From Terribacillus sp. DMT04 (lineage in GTDB: Bacteria > Bacillota > Bacilli > Bacillales > Amphibacillaceae), in the NCBI RefSeq assembly GCF_019056395.1, contig NZ_CP077639.1:274501-338500 (forward strand): 64,000 nt of DNA. The letters are read 5' to 3'. Position numbers and translations under genes: made by a program. The notes under the pieces are model-generated. The model was not told where the DNA came from. It made no database searches and saw only the letters and a program-made list of their open reading frames with translations. Shown here one piece after another: positions 50,188 through 58,452 of the stretch. Numbering within the stretch: the first letter of the stretch is position 1; each line of letters begins with the position of its first letter.

Positions 50188-51002
50188 CAAAAGCAAATCT
50201 GCAGCTGCTCAGTCTCAATCAGATTACGACAGAAAATTGGTCGCTTTCGGAAGCGATTCAGGGATGTGCGCGACATGATATACACTGGATTTCTATTTGG
50301 CGGCATAAGTTAGAGGAGTTCGGCGTAAAGGAAGCGAGAAAGCTGCTTACGGAATACGGTGTGCAAGTATCCAGTCTTTGCCGCGGCGGTATGTTCCCAG
50401 CAGCGACGGAGCGGGAAAGACAGCAGCGCATTGACGACAATAAGCGCGCAATTGAGGATGCAAAGGCGTTGGGGACAGATGTGCTTGTGCTCGTATGTGG
50501 ACCGGCGCCCGACAAGAATATCAAACAGGCTCGTCATTGGGTCGAGGCAGGAATCGAAGCGATTCTTCCATATGCTGAAGAACTCGGTGTGAAGCTTGGT
50601 ATTGAACCACTGCATCCGATGTACGCTGCCGACCGCTCTGTTATTAATACATTGGGGCAGGCAAATACACTGACAGAGCGTCTGCAATCCGATCATCTTG
50701 GTGTTGTGGCGGATGCCTTCCACATCTGGTGGGATCCTGAGCTGGAACACCAGATAGCTCGCGCAAAAGGGAAGTTATTGGGCTTCCATGTTTCTGACTG
50801 GAAGGTGCCAATGCGGGATATGTTTAAAGGCCGTGCGATGATGGGTGATGGTGTAATTGATTTGCGCGGGATGCGCAGCATGGTAGAGGAAGCTGGCTAT
50901 CATGGACCAATTGAAGTGGAGATTATCAATCAGGAGATCTGGGATCAGCCAGGTGATGACGTCCTTCATCAAATGAAGCAATGCTACCAGGCACATGTGT
51001 AA
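50184..51002 (+). CDS. sugar phosphate isomerase/epimerase of the cluster
   Basis: A 272-residue xylose-isomerase-like TIM barrel. Candidate metal ligands are Glu in LGIEPLHPMY, Asp in GVVADAFHIWW, His in GFHVSDWKVP and Glu in IEVEIIN. The start overlaps the DUF993 stop by four bases, so translation is coupled. In related clusters such proteins epimerise or eliminate from 3-keto-sugars. Confidence 0.82.
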   Translation: MTKANLQLLSLNQITTENWSLSEAIQGCARHDIHWISIWRHKLEEFGVKEARKLLTEYGVQVSSLCRGGMFPAATERERQQRIDDNKRAIEDAKALGTDVLVLVCGPAPDKNIKQARHWVEAGIEAILPYAEELGVKLGIEPLHPMYAADRSVINTLGQANTLTERLQSDHLGVVADAFHIWWDPELEHQIARAKGKLLGFHVSDWKVPMRDMFKGRAMMGDGVIDLRGMRSMVEEAGYHGPIEVEIINQEIWDQPGDDVLHQMKQCYQAHV

Positions 51003-51016
51003 AGGAGAGTTGTGAA

Positions 51017-52105
51017 ATGGCACTGCTGCATCAGCTAGAGGAATTAGCCCACAATATCGCTGCTTCTGACAAAAAGATGCCGGTACCTTTCACTTTTTCG
51101 GTGGCAGGGCTGGATCACCCGCATATTTACAGCATGACACAAGGGTTGCTGGATGCAGGCGCACAGCTTGTACATGTTTATGACAAGAACATAGACCAGT
51201 CGAAGGCATTTGTGGAGAAATTTCGTACGGGAGAAGTTGTTTCGGAGTTGTCTCATATTCTGCATAGTGAAGTGGATTTGGTAGCGACAAGTATTGTGCC
51301 ATCTGAACGATGCGATTTAGGTATTCAAGTGCTGGAGCATGATAAGCATTTTCTGTCGGCGAAAGCTCCTTTTACGACAATGGATCAGCTGCTTGCAGCA
51401 AAAGAAGCTGTACGCCGGACAGGGAAGAAGTGGGCTGTCTTCTATAGTGAGCGTTTAGCAGTTGAAGCTGCACTGCTCGCGGATGAGATTGTGCAGTACG
51501 GCTTGATCGGTGATCTATTCCAGCTAACTGGGTCGGGGCCGCATCGACTGCAAGCAGGCACGCGGCCTGAATGGTTTTTCGATCCATCGAAAAACGGGGG
51601 GATACTCTGTGATATCGGCAGTCATCAGATGGAGCAGCTGCTGCATTACAGCAGAACTTTAGAAGCAAACGTCCTGCACAGCAAGGTAGCGAACTATGCG
51701 CATCCTGAATACGGAGCGTGGCAGGATTTTGGCGATGCGACGCTAGTGACAGACTCTGGTATCAGCCAGTATTTCCGTGTTGACTGGTTCACACCTGCTG
51801 GACTTCGGGTCTGGGGAGACGGCCGTACGGTATTACATGGTACGAATGGTTTTATCGAGTTACGCAAGTATACAGATGTTGCGCGTTCTGCTGAGGGAGA
51901 GCATTTGTATATTGTGACAGATCACGAAGAATTGTACTTTCCGGTAAAGGGGAAGGTTGGAATCCCTTATTTCAGCCAGTTGATTGGTGATTGTGTGTAT
52001 GGGACGGAAGTGGCGATGAGCCAGGAACATACATTTCGGGCGGCGGCTTTGGCAATTCAAGCACAGGAAAAAGCCATCAGTCTGACGAAGGCAGGGGAGA
52101 AGTGA
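51017..52105 (+). CDS. Gfo/Idh/MocA oxidoreductase 2
   Basis: A 362-residue protein starting at ATG 51017 after AAAGGAGAG. FSVAGLDHPHIYSMTQGLLD is a modified cofactor region, and LSAKAPFTTMDQLLAAKEA has Lys-Ala-Pro instead of the usual EKP. GGILCDIGSHQMEQLLHY provides the Asp and His. Changed motifs suggest a different reaction, such as hydration or dehydration on a bound cofactor, rather than simple dehydrogenation. The stop overlaps the next start (TGATG). Confidence 0.78.
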   Translation: MALLHQLEELAHNIAASDKKMPVPFTFSVAGLDHPHIYSMTQGLLDAGAQLVHVYDKNIDQSKAFVEKFRTGEVVSELSHILHSEVDLVATSIVPSERCDLGIQVLEHDKHFLSAKAPFTTMDQLLAAKEAVRRTGKKWAVFYSERLAVEAALLADEIVQYGLIGDLFQLTGSGPHRLQAGTRPEWFFDPSKNGGILCDIGSHQMEQLLHYSRTLEANVLHSKVANYAHPEYGAWQDFGDATLVTDSGISQYFRVDWFTPAGLRVWGDGRTVLHGTNGFIELRKYTDVARSAEGEHLYIVTDHEELYFPVKGKVGIPYFSQLIGDCVYGTEVAMSQEHTFRAAALAIQAQEKAISLTKAGEK

Positions 52106-53292
52106 TGAAACAAAAAATCGTTTTAATTGGGATGAACGGATATGGCGAGCATTACTTAGAAGCGCTATTGACTCGAGAAGATGTCGTCTTCGTTGGTATT
52201 GTAGAAATTCATCCGGAGAAAAGCGCATTTTTAGAAAAAGTGAAGCAGCTGAAGATTCCAATATTTACAACGCTAGAAGCCTTCTATCAGCAGAATCAGG
52301 CTGATTTAGCAATCATCGCTACACCTATTCACTTGCATACAGAGCAGGCGATATGTGCCCTTCAGCATGAATCAAATGTGCTTTGTGAGAAACCGATATT
52401 TGCTGATATGCAGGATCGTTACCAATGGGAGCAGGCAATTGCAGAATCTGGCAAGTGGGCAGCTGTTGGTTTTAACTGGTCGTTCACGGCACCTATTCTA
52501 GAGTTGAAGGAAGACATCCGCCGAGGTATCTATGGAAAACCCAAACAGCTGAAAACGTTAGTATTGTGGCCGCGGGATGAAGATTACTTTGCTCGTTCAG
52601 CATGGTCAGGGAGGCTGGCATCTGCTAATGGAAAGCTGATTCGTGACAGTGTAGCGAATAATGCTGCTGCACACTTTATTCATAATATGTTGTTTGTATT
52701 AGGAGAAGAATTGCAGCGTACCGTGCAAGTTGACCGTCTGGAAGCAGAACTTTACCGAGCAAACAATATTGAAACATTTGATACTTGTGCTATCCGTTTA
52801 GAAACAGAGGGTGGCTGTGAGATGCTCTTTCTTGGATCGCATGCAACAGAAAAAGAACAAGGGCCGCAATTTATGTATACGTTTGAAAAAGGTCATATTG
52901 TATATGATTGCAATCTTGACCAAGGTGTTATCACTGCTTATACAGAAGATGGGCAGGAGAAGGTCTATGGAAATCCGCAAGCAAATCATCTTGATAAATT
53001 AGATTATTGTATTGGTGCTCTGACAGATGGCAGAGACATTCCGTGTACCTTTGAAACAGCAATCGGTCATGCGGCAGTTATTGAAGCTGTGCATAAGGCA
53101 GTACCGCAGAGTCACACGTTTCCAGCAGAAATACAGCAGTTGACTGGTAAGAGAAGAACGGTTGCTGGGTTAGAGGAAGAATTGCATACGTGTTTTGTAA
53201 AAGGGAAGCTGCCAAACGAATTGCAGATTCCGTGGAGCAGACCTGCCCAACAGGCAGATGTAGTCACAACAATGCAAAAAGGCAGCCCCTAA
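52105..53292 (+). CDS. Gfo/Idh/MocA oxidoreductase 3
   Basis: A 395-residue protein. KIVLIGMNGYGEHYLEALL is the cofactor region, NVLCEKPIFADMQDRYQWEQ has the EKP Lys, and SVANNAAAHFIHNMLFVLG carries the likely active-site His. The ATG at 52105 shares its A with the previous stop. It is the last enzyme gene before the TRAP transporter. Three divergent Gfo/Idh proteins in one operon point to a multi-step sugar oxidation route. Confidence 0.82.
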   Translation: MKQKIVLIGMNGYGEHYLEALLTREDVVFVGIVEIHPEKSAFLEKVKQLKIPIFTTLEAFYQQNQADLAIIATPIHLHTEQAICALQHESNVLCEKPIFADMQDRYQWEQAIAESGKWAAVGFNWSFTAPILELKEDIRRGIYGKPKQLKTLVLWPRDEDYFARSAWSGRLASANGKLIRDSVANNAAAHFIHNMLFVLGEELQRTVQVDRLEAELYRANNIETFDTCAIRLETEGGCEMLFLGSHATEKEQGPQFMYTFEKGHIVYDCNLDQGVITAYTEDGQEKVYGNPQANHLDKLDYCIGALTDGRDIPCTFETAIGHAAVIEAVHKAVPQSHTFPAEIQQLTGKRRTVAGLEEELHTCFVKGKLPNELQIPWSRPAQQADVVTTMQKGSP

Positions 53293-53327
53293 TTCGGGTC
53301 TGTCACATGCAGTATTTTGTAAGCGCT

Positions 53328-53341
53328 TTATACTATAGTGT
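53328..53341 (+). promoter_or_regulatory. cre-like site before the TRAP transporter genes
   Basis: TGTAAGCGCTTTAT differs from the cre consensus only near its 3' end, and overlaps a TATACT box (53339-53344). It suggests an internal, catabolite-controlled promoter for the transporter. Confidence 0.55.
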
Positions 53342-53353
53342 GGAGGGTGAAGC

Positions 53354-54364
53354 ATGAAGCGAGCAAAAACGACGTGGTTGATTCTTGCTGTTTTACTGCT
53401 TGGGATTGGTGTATTGATGATTGTTGGTCCATCAACAGATGCAGCTGAACAGGAGACAAAGAAACTGACGATGGGGCATATCCACAATCCCAATAGTCCG
53501 GTTTATGCCAGCTTAGAGGAATTCACAGGTGAACTAGAGGAGCGTACGGATGGGGTCATTTCGACCGATATTTACACAGAAGGCAGCCTTGGCGGGGAAA
53601 GAGTTATGCTGGAACTTGTCCAAAATGGTGTGGTGGATATGGCGAAAGTGAACGGTGGTGTGCTGGAGAGCTTTTATCCTGATTTTTCTATTTTTAGTCT
53701 GCCATATGTGTTCGAGGATGAAGAGCACTTCAAAAAAGTCATGCAGTCGGAAATTGTGAAAAATCTTTATAAAGAGCTGGAAGAGGTCGGCTTGCACGGT
53801 ATCGCTTATTATGATGCTGGAGCACGCAGTTTCTATACGGCTGATACACCGATTCAGACTCCCGAAGATTTACACGGATTGAAGATCCGTACCATGACAA
53901 ATACAACTTCCATTCGCACGATGGAGCTGCTCGGCGCCTCGCCGACTCCATTACCTGCGCCAGAAGTGTATACGGGTCTGCAGCAGGGGGTAATTGATGG
54001 AGCCGAGAGCAGTCCTATTGCGCTTACGGATGCGAACCATGGTGAAGTTGCTAAATTCTTTTCTTATGATGAACATACGCGTATCCCAGATTTCCTAATT
54101 ATGAGTGAGAAGACATGGGATAGCTTAACACCAGAACAACAGCAAGCAGTGGAGGAGTCGGCAGCAATTTCTTCTGAAAATCATAATGCGCGCTGGGATC
54201 AATTAATCGAAGAGAGCATCAAGAAGGCAGAAGATGAGATGGGCGTCACATTTAATGAACTGGATCAAGCTCCATTCAAAGAACTTGTGCAGCCGCTGAT
54301 AGAAGAGAGACGTGAGGATCCTAAGATTGCCAAGGTGCTTGATGACATTGCAGCATTGGAGTAG
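53354..54364 (+). CDS. TRAP transporter substrate-binding protein (DctP family)
   Basis: A 336-residue extracytoplasmic protein with N-terminal hydrophobic anchor (residues 7-28) and no lipobox Cys. GHIHNPNSPVYASLEEF, ARSFYTADTPIQTPEDLHGL with KIRTM (the Arg that binds the ligand carboxylate in the family), and EVYTGLQQGVIDGAE are typical. The ligand is therefore probably an organic or sugar acid. Confidence 0.88.
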   Translation: MKRAKTTWLILAVLLLGIGVLMIVGPSTDAAEQETKKLTMGHIHNPNSPVYASLEEFTGELEERTDGVISTDIYTEGSLGGERVMLELVQNGVVDMAKVNGGVLESFYPDFSIFSLPYVFEDEEHFKKVMQSEIVKNLYKELEEVGLHGIAYYDAGARSFYTADTPIQTPEDLHGLKIRTMTNTTSIRTMELLGASPTPLPAPEVYTGLQQGVIDGAESSPIALTDANHGEVAKFFSYDEHTRIPDFLIMSEKTWDSLTPEQQQAVEESAAISSENHNARWDQLIEESIKKAEDEMGVTFNELDQAPFKELVQPLIEERREDPKIAKVLDDIAALE

Positions 54365-54403
54365 GTCAACAGCTTTACAGAAAATGGATAGGAGCTGAAT
54401 GAG

Positions 54404-54895
54404 GTGGAAAAAATACGATACTGGGTAGATAAATGTATCTTGCTTGTAACCTGTACATTAACTGTCTTCTTGGTCGCCGGTGCTATTTGGCAGGTTTTCA
54501 CTCGCTTTGTCTTGCAAAATCCAAGTGTGTTTACAGAAGAAGTATTGCGATTTTCCTTCATCTGGGTAGGCTTGCTGGGTGCTAGTTATGCTTTTGGTGT
54601 GAAAGAGCATATCGCGCTGACATTTTTAATGTCTAAGTGGAAGCATAAAAAGGATAAAAAAGCTGCTGAGATTATAATTGAAGTAACAGTCTTACTGTTT
54701 ATGATAATCGTATTTATCATTGGCGGGTCACAGCTTATGCTGGAGACAATGTCACAGACTTCACCAGTTCTTGGTTTGCCGATGGGATATGTGTATGCCG
54801 CGCTGCCGCTCTCGGGTCTGCTGACTGTATATTACATTGTTACGAATCGACTTATGGCACGTAAAGAAGCAGCCAGAAGGAGGCATGCCGCATGA
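54404..54895 (+). CDS. TRAP transporter small membrane subunit (DctQ family)
   Basis: A 163-residue protein with four membrane segments from GTG 54404. FLVAGAIWQVFTRFVLQ, FSFIWVGLLGASYAFGVKEH and the LPLSGLLTVYYI end segment fit DctQ. The stop overlaps the DctM start by four bases (ATGA). Confidence 0.87.
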   Translation: MEKIRYWVDKCILLVTCTLTVFLVAGAIWQVFTRFVLQNPSVFTEEVLRFSFIWVGLLGASYAFGVKEHIALTFLMSKWKHKKDKKAAEIIIEVTVLLFMIIVFIIGGSQLMLETMSQTSPVLGLPMGYVYAALPLSGLLTVYYIVTNRLMARKEAARRRHAA

Positions 54896-56199
54896 CTAGT
54901 GTTGCGCTTGCAGGTATTGTGTTATTTGGGCTGTTCTTTCTCCTTATCTTCTTTGGTGTTCCGATTGCTGTCAGTATTGGTCTGTCAACTTTAGTAGCGG
55001 GTCTTACGCTGCTGCCTTTCGATGAGGTACTGATTGTCGTGGCACAGCAGTTTGTTACCGGAATAGACAGCTTTGTGCTTCTATCATTGATTTTCTTCAC
55101 GTTAGCAGGCAGCATCATGAATACAGGCGGGATTGCTCAGCGGCTAATCAACTTTGCAAAGCTGCTGGCAGGACGGATGCCGGGATCTTTAGCTCACACA
55201 AATGTAATCGGAAATACATTGTTCGGCGCCTTATCTGGCTCGGCAATTGCCTCGGCGGCAACGATGGGAAAAATTATGTCTCCCTTACAGAAAAAAGAAG
55301 GCTATGATCCTACATATTCAGCGGCTGTTAATATTGCATCCGCGCCGGCGGGATTAATTATTCCTCCTAGTGGGACGCCGATTATCTATTCTGTATTAAG
55401 CGGCGGAACCTCTATCGGAGCTTTGTTTATTGCAGGATATCTGCCAGGAATTCTAATGGCAGTCTTAATTATGATAATGGCCTTTATAGTTGCCAAACGC
55501 AGAGGATATGCAGTTTCTGATCCTATTCGGTTTTCTCAAGCGATGAGAGTAACATTACAAGCTATCCCTAGTCTTCTGCTGATCGTAGTTGTTATTGGCG
55601 GGATATCACTAGGTGTGTTTACTGCTACAGAAGGGGCAGCTGTCGCTATCCTTTATGCAGTGATATTGTGTTTGATTTACCGGAGCCTGACATGGAAAGA
55701 TATCCCGGTCATTCTGCGGGACACAGTCATCTTCTCTGGTGTTATCTTACTGCTTATCGGTGCTTCATCTGCTATGTCCTGGATCTTATCTTACTCCAAG
55801 CTTCCGCAGTTCGTCAGCGAAGGGATCCTCCAGCTCAGCGATAATAAGATGATATTAATCTTAATCATGGTTCTTTTGCTGCTGCTGGTCGGAACATTTA
55901 TGGATATAGCGCCAGCGCTGCTAATCTTTACACCGATACTTTTGCCAATAGCTTTGGAATTAGGCGTGCATCCGGTACACTTTGGGATGATTATGTCTAT
56001 GGGGCTGGCTATTGGTACAATTACGCCGCCGGTGGGAACGGTACTCTTCATTGGATCGAAAGTTGGGGATGTATCGATTGAACAGGTAACTAAACCATTA
56101 TTGCTTTTCTATATTCCGGTCATAATAGCCTTCTTGGCTGTGGCTTATATTCCGGCTATAAGTTTGTGGCTTCCAGAGCTGATGGGAGTATTAGAATAA
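54892..56199 (+). CDS. TRAP transporter large membrane subunit (DctM family)
   Basis: A 435-residue sodium-coupled permease with about twelve membrane segments. FFGVPIAVSIGLSTLVAGL, GALSGSAIASAATMGKIM, LIIPPSGTPIIYSV and GTITPPVGTVLFIGSKV are standard DctM landmarks. It completes the P-Q-M set and is followed by a terminator, ending the catabolic cluster. Confidence 0.9.
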   Translation: MTSVALAGIVLFGLFFLLIFFGVPIAVSIGLSTLVAGLTLLPFDEVLIVVAQQFVTGIDSFVLLSLIFFTLAGSIMNTGGIAQRLINFAKLLAGRMPGSLAHTNVIGNTLFGALSGSAIASAATMGKIMSPLQKKEGYDPTYSAAVNIASAPAGLIIPPSGTPIIYSVLSGGTSIGALFIAGYLPGILMAVLIMIMAFIVAKRRGYAVSDPIRFSQAMRVTLQAIPSLLLIVVVIGGISLGVFTATEGAAVAILYAVILCLIYRSLTWKDIPVILRDTVIFSGVILLLIGASSAMSWILSYSKLPQFVSEGILQLSDNKMILILIMVLLLLLVGTFMDIAPALLIFTPILLPIALELGVHPVHFGMIMSMGLAIGTITPPVGTVLFIGSKVGDVSIEQVTKPLLLFYIPVIIAFLAVAYIPAISLWLPELMGVLE

Positions 56200-56203
56200 A
56201 CAG

Positions 56204-56234
56204 AAAAGGCCTTCTGCTTAAGGAAGGCCTTTTT
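56204..56234. terminator. intrinsic terminator
   Basis: AAAAGGCCTTC and GAAGGCCTTTT form an 11-bp stem between the convergent DctM and glycine-rich protein genes. Confidence 0.85.
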
Positions 56235-56242
56235 GTGTGAGG

Positions 56243-56755
56243 TCAATAACAGCTAAATGCTTCGACACGATTCAAATCAATTCCAAAATACTGCCAGCGG
56301 AATTGCTGCGGGCGCCAGCGGAATCCAGCGATAGATGTGCGACCGACGAATACTGGGTAGTACCAGAAGCGCTGACCGTTTTCGAGTTGCATGTAAGTGT
56401 ATCGGTACAGACAAAATCTGATTCCGCCAGGATCTACTGCAAATGCAGAGGGCCCGCCACTACTGCTAACGGACTGCAGCTGCGGAATCTGTGACGGCGG
56501 CGGTCCTGGTGGTCCGAACTGCCCCTGCTGCTGTCCGGCTTGCCCGCCAGATCCAGAAGGAGGCCCGAATGGGAAGCCACCCTGTCCACCGGATCCAGGA
56601 GGAGGTCCGAATGGGAAGCCACCTTGCCCGCCGGAGCCAGAAGGAGGCCCAAATGGAAAGCCGCCCTGTCCGCCAGTTCCGGGTCCGCCGAAACCTGGCA
56701 GTCCAGGAACTTGAATTTGTCGATGCTGACTTTGTTTATCGTTTTTGTTGTACAT
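56243..56755 (-). CDS. glycine/proline-rich repeat protein, possibly spore surface
   Basis: A 170-residue protein starting at ATG 56755 (MYNKNDKQS; GGGAG upstream). The N-terminal half contains three copies of a 14-residue unit (GGQGGFPFGPPSGS), followed by GQQQGQFGPPGPPPSQ. The C-terminal domain is aromatic and conserved in Bacillus proteins of this type: AVDPGGIRFCLYRYTYMQL, WYYPVFVGRTSIAGFRWRP and WQYFGIDLNRVEAF. Such proteins have been annotated as coat-like or transporter-like without proof. A surface or spore role is a guess from composition. Confidence 0.7.
   Translation of the reverse strand: MYNKNDKQSQHRQIQVPGLPGFGGPGTGGQGGFPFGPPSGSGGQGGFPFGPPPGSGGQGGFPFGPPSGSGGQAGQQQGQFGPPGPPPSQIPQLQSVSSSGGPSAFAVDPGGIRFCLYRYTYMQLENGQRFWYYPVFVGRTSIAGFRWRPQQFRWQYFGIDLNRVEAFSCY
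56547..56672. repeat. three tandem 42-bp units
   Basis: Units at 56547-56588, 56589-56630 and 56631-56672 encode the 14-residue repeat of the glycine/proline-rich protein. Differences are mostly at third codon positions, so the repeat is kept at protein level. Confidence 0.8.
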
Positions 56756-56893
56756 CACTATTCTCCCTTCTTGCTTCTTCTCCATCGTATGTAACAAATC
56801 GGGTTTGGGTAGCTTGCCTAGTATATTTTCATGTGTTTCTTTACAGCAGGCGATGGGAATAAGGTTGAAGGATTAAGGGAGGAAGGAATTATC

Positions 56894-57742
56894 GTGGTTG
56901 AAAACGAGGAAGCGATACAAAAAGTTTACAAAGCGAAAGAAGAAACAAAGCCATGGATACGCAGATTCGGTCGTGTGGGCTATATGGTAAAGGGAATTGT
57001 TTATATGGTAATTGGAGTTTTAGCGCTTTTTTCAGCGCTTCATCTTGGTGGCGAAACGACGGGAACAACCGGAATGCTAGAGCAACTATCCGGAATACCG
57101 TTTGGAAATATGCTGTTGTGGTTTATTGGAATTGGATTAATTGGGTATGTAAGCTGGGATGCGATACAGGCTATTACAGCCCCAAATAACAATAAAGGAA
57201 GCAGAGTAAAAAAGATTGTTACGCGTATTAATCATGGTGTTTCTACAATTCTTTATGCAGGTGTTAGTTTAAATGCACTATCTTTTGCAGCAACCAATCA
57301 CAGCTGGGGAGAACATTCAAAATCTTTATCAGAAAAACTGCTGACTTATCCGTTAGGAACGTGGCTGGTTGGTTGTGTTGGAATAATTGTCATTATATTC
57401 GGTGTACAGCAAGTATTCAGCGGAGCAACAGGCAGCTTTTTACGTCAGTTCAATCGCATGGAGATGAATAAGAAAGAAAAACGCATTGCCCTTTATGCCG
57501 GTCGAGTTGGCAAAATAAGCAGAGGAATTGTGTTCAATATTATGGGGTCTTTTTTTATTATTACCGCCATCCAAGCTAAAACCTATCAAGCGAGGGGGAT
57601 AGACGGAGCACTCAGCAAGATAATCCAGCAGCCATTTGGCCGCTGGATGCTCGGTGTCGTTGCGCTCGGATTTATCTTATATGGTGTATACTGTGTTATT
57701 CGCGGACGCTATCAGTGGATGAGTTTTGGGAAGCGTGTATAA
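56894..57742 (+). CDS. DUF1206 membrane protein
   Basis: A 282-residue membrane protein from GTG 56894, with GGAGGAAGGA upstream. It shows three related units, each starting near a Gly-Arg-X-Gly motif (FGRVGYMVKGIVYMVIGVLA; VTRINHGVSTILYAG; AGRVGKISRGIVFNIMG) and each with two membrane helices, the arrangement of DUF1206. Function is unknown. Confidence 0.82.
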   Translation: MVENEEAIQKVYKAKEETKPWIRRFGRVGYMVKGIVYMVIGVLALFSALHLGGETTGTTGMLEQLSGIPFGNMLLWFIGIGLIGYVSWDAIQAITAPNNNKGSRVKKIVTRINHGVSTILYAGVSLNALSFAATNHSWGEHSKSLSEKLLTYPLGTWLVGCVGIIVIIFGVQQVFSGATGSFLRQFNRMEMNKKEKRIALYAGRVGKISRGIVFNIMGSFFIITAIQAKTYQARGIDGALSKIIQQPFGRWMLGVVALGFILYGVYCVIRGRYQWMSFGKRV

Positions 57743-57863
57743 TCTGTATCGTATCTTCTCATTATATAGAGTAGCTGAAGCATTTGGAGAGAGGTATTCA
57801 TTACTTATTTTTTGAACATATAAATAGGAAATGAAAAAAACGTTAACCTAAGTGAAATAACTT

Positions 57864-57892
57864 TTGACAAGTCCCAAAAGTAGGAGTAAAGT
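57864..57892 (+). promoter_or_regulatory. upstream promoter candidate of yjlC-ndh
   Basis: TTGACA (57864-57869) and TAAAGT (57887-57892) are 17 bases apart. It lies just upstream of the Rex-controlled promoter. Confidence 0.55.
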
Positions 57893-57929
57893 TGAAAGTG
57901 GATATTTTGAGCAATTTGTGAACGTACAG

Positions 57930-57958
57930 TTGTGAACAAATTCACAACAAAGTATAAT
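57930..57958 (+). promoter_or_regulatory. Rex box overlapping the yjlC-ndh promoter
   Basis: TTGTGAACAAATTCACAA (57930-57947) is a perfect palindrome fitting the binding site of the NADH-sensing repressor Rex. Its first six bases serve as -35 box (TTGTGA) for a TATAAT at 57953-57958, 17 bases away. An extra half site TTGTGAAC lies at 57916-57923. Rex controls the same operon in B. subtilis. Confidence 0.85.
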
Positions 57959-58005
57959 GTTTACGTATAAATATATTGGATTGCCATAGCAAAGGAGAAT
58001 ACGTT

Positions 58006-58422
58006 ATGTCTGAAACAAACGAAAGTGTTAGCCAGAGCCAACAGGATCTTATTGGCCAATTGCTAAAGCCTGAAGTACAAGAATCATTGACTTCTTTGAT
58101 TGATCAGCTGCCAAAAATCAATGAGCTTGTGAATGCGTTAACAGCATCTTACGATTTTGCACAAGCTGTTGCAACGGATGATGTTTTGAAATCTGATACT
58201 GTTGGTGCGATTACAGAGGTACTTCACCCAGTAACGGATTCTGTGAAAACAGTTGCCCAAACTGCAATTGAAGCGAAAGACCGTGCTGAAACAAGCAATG
58301 AAACAATCGGACTATTCGGTTTGCTTCGTCTTATGAAGGATCCGCAAGCACAAAAAATGTTCCGTTTTGTTCAAAGCTATTTGGAAGTAGCAAACGAAAA
58401 AGAAAATCAAAAACAAAAATAA
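58006..58422 (+). CDS. yjlC: YjlC-like DUF1641 protein
   Basis: A 138-residue helical protein starting at ATG 58006 after AAAGGAG. It has the DUF1641 pattern (PEVQESLTSLIDQLPKINEL and LFGLLRLMKDPQAQKMFRFV). In B. subtilis it is co-transcribed with ndh; its function is unknown. Here ndh follows after 30 bases under the same Rex box. Confidence 0.87.
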   Translation: MSETNESVSQSQQDLIGQLLKPEVQESLTSLIDQLPKINELVNALTASYDFAQAVATDDVLKSDTVGAITEVLHPVTDSVKTVAQTAIEAKDRAETSNETIGLFGLLRLMKDPQAQKMFRFVQSYLEVANEKENQKQK

Positions 58423-58452
58423 GAGCTTAAAGGTAAGGACGGAGGATTAAGT

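Noticed and set aside
56397-56714. A 105-codon proline/glycine/cysteine-rich + strand frame
   Set aside because: It is the complement of the 42-bp repeats; the minus frame has the binding site, start and conserved C-terminal domain.
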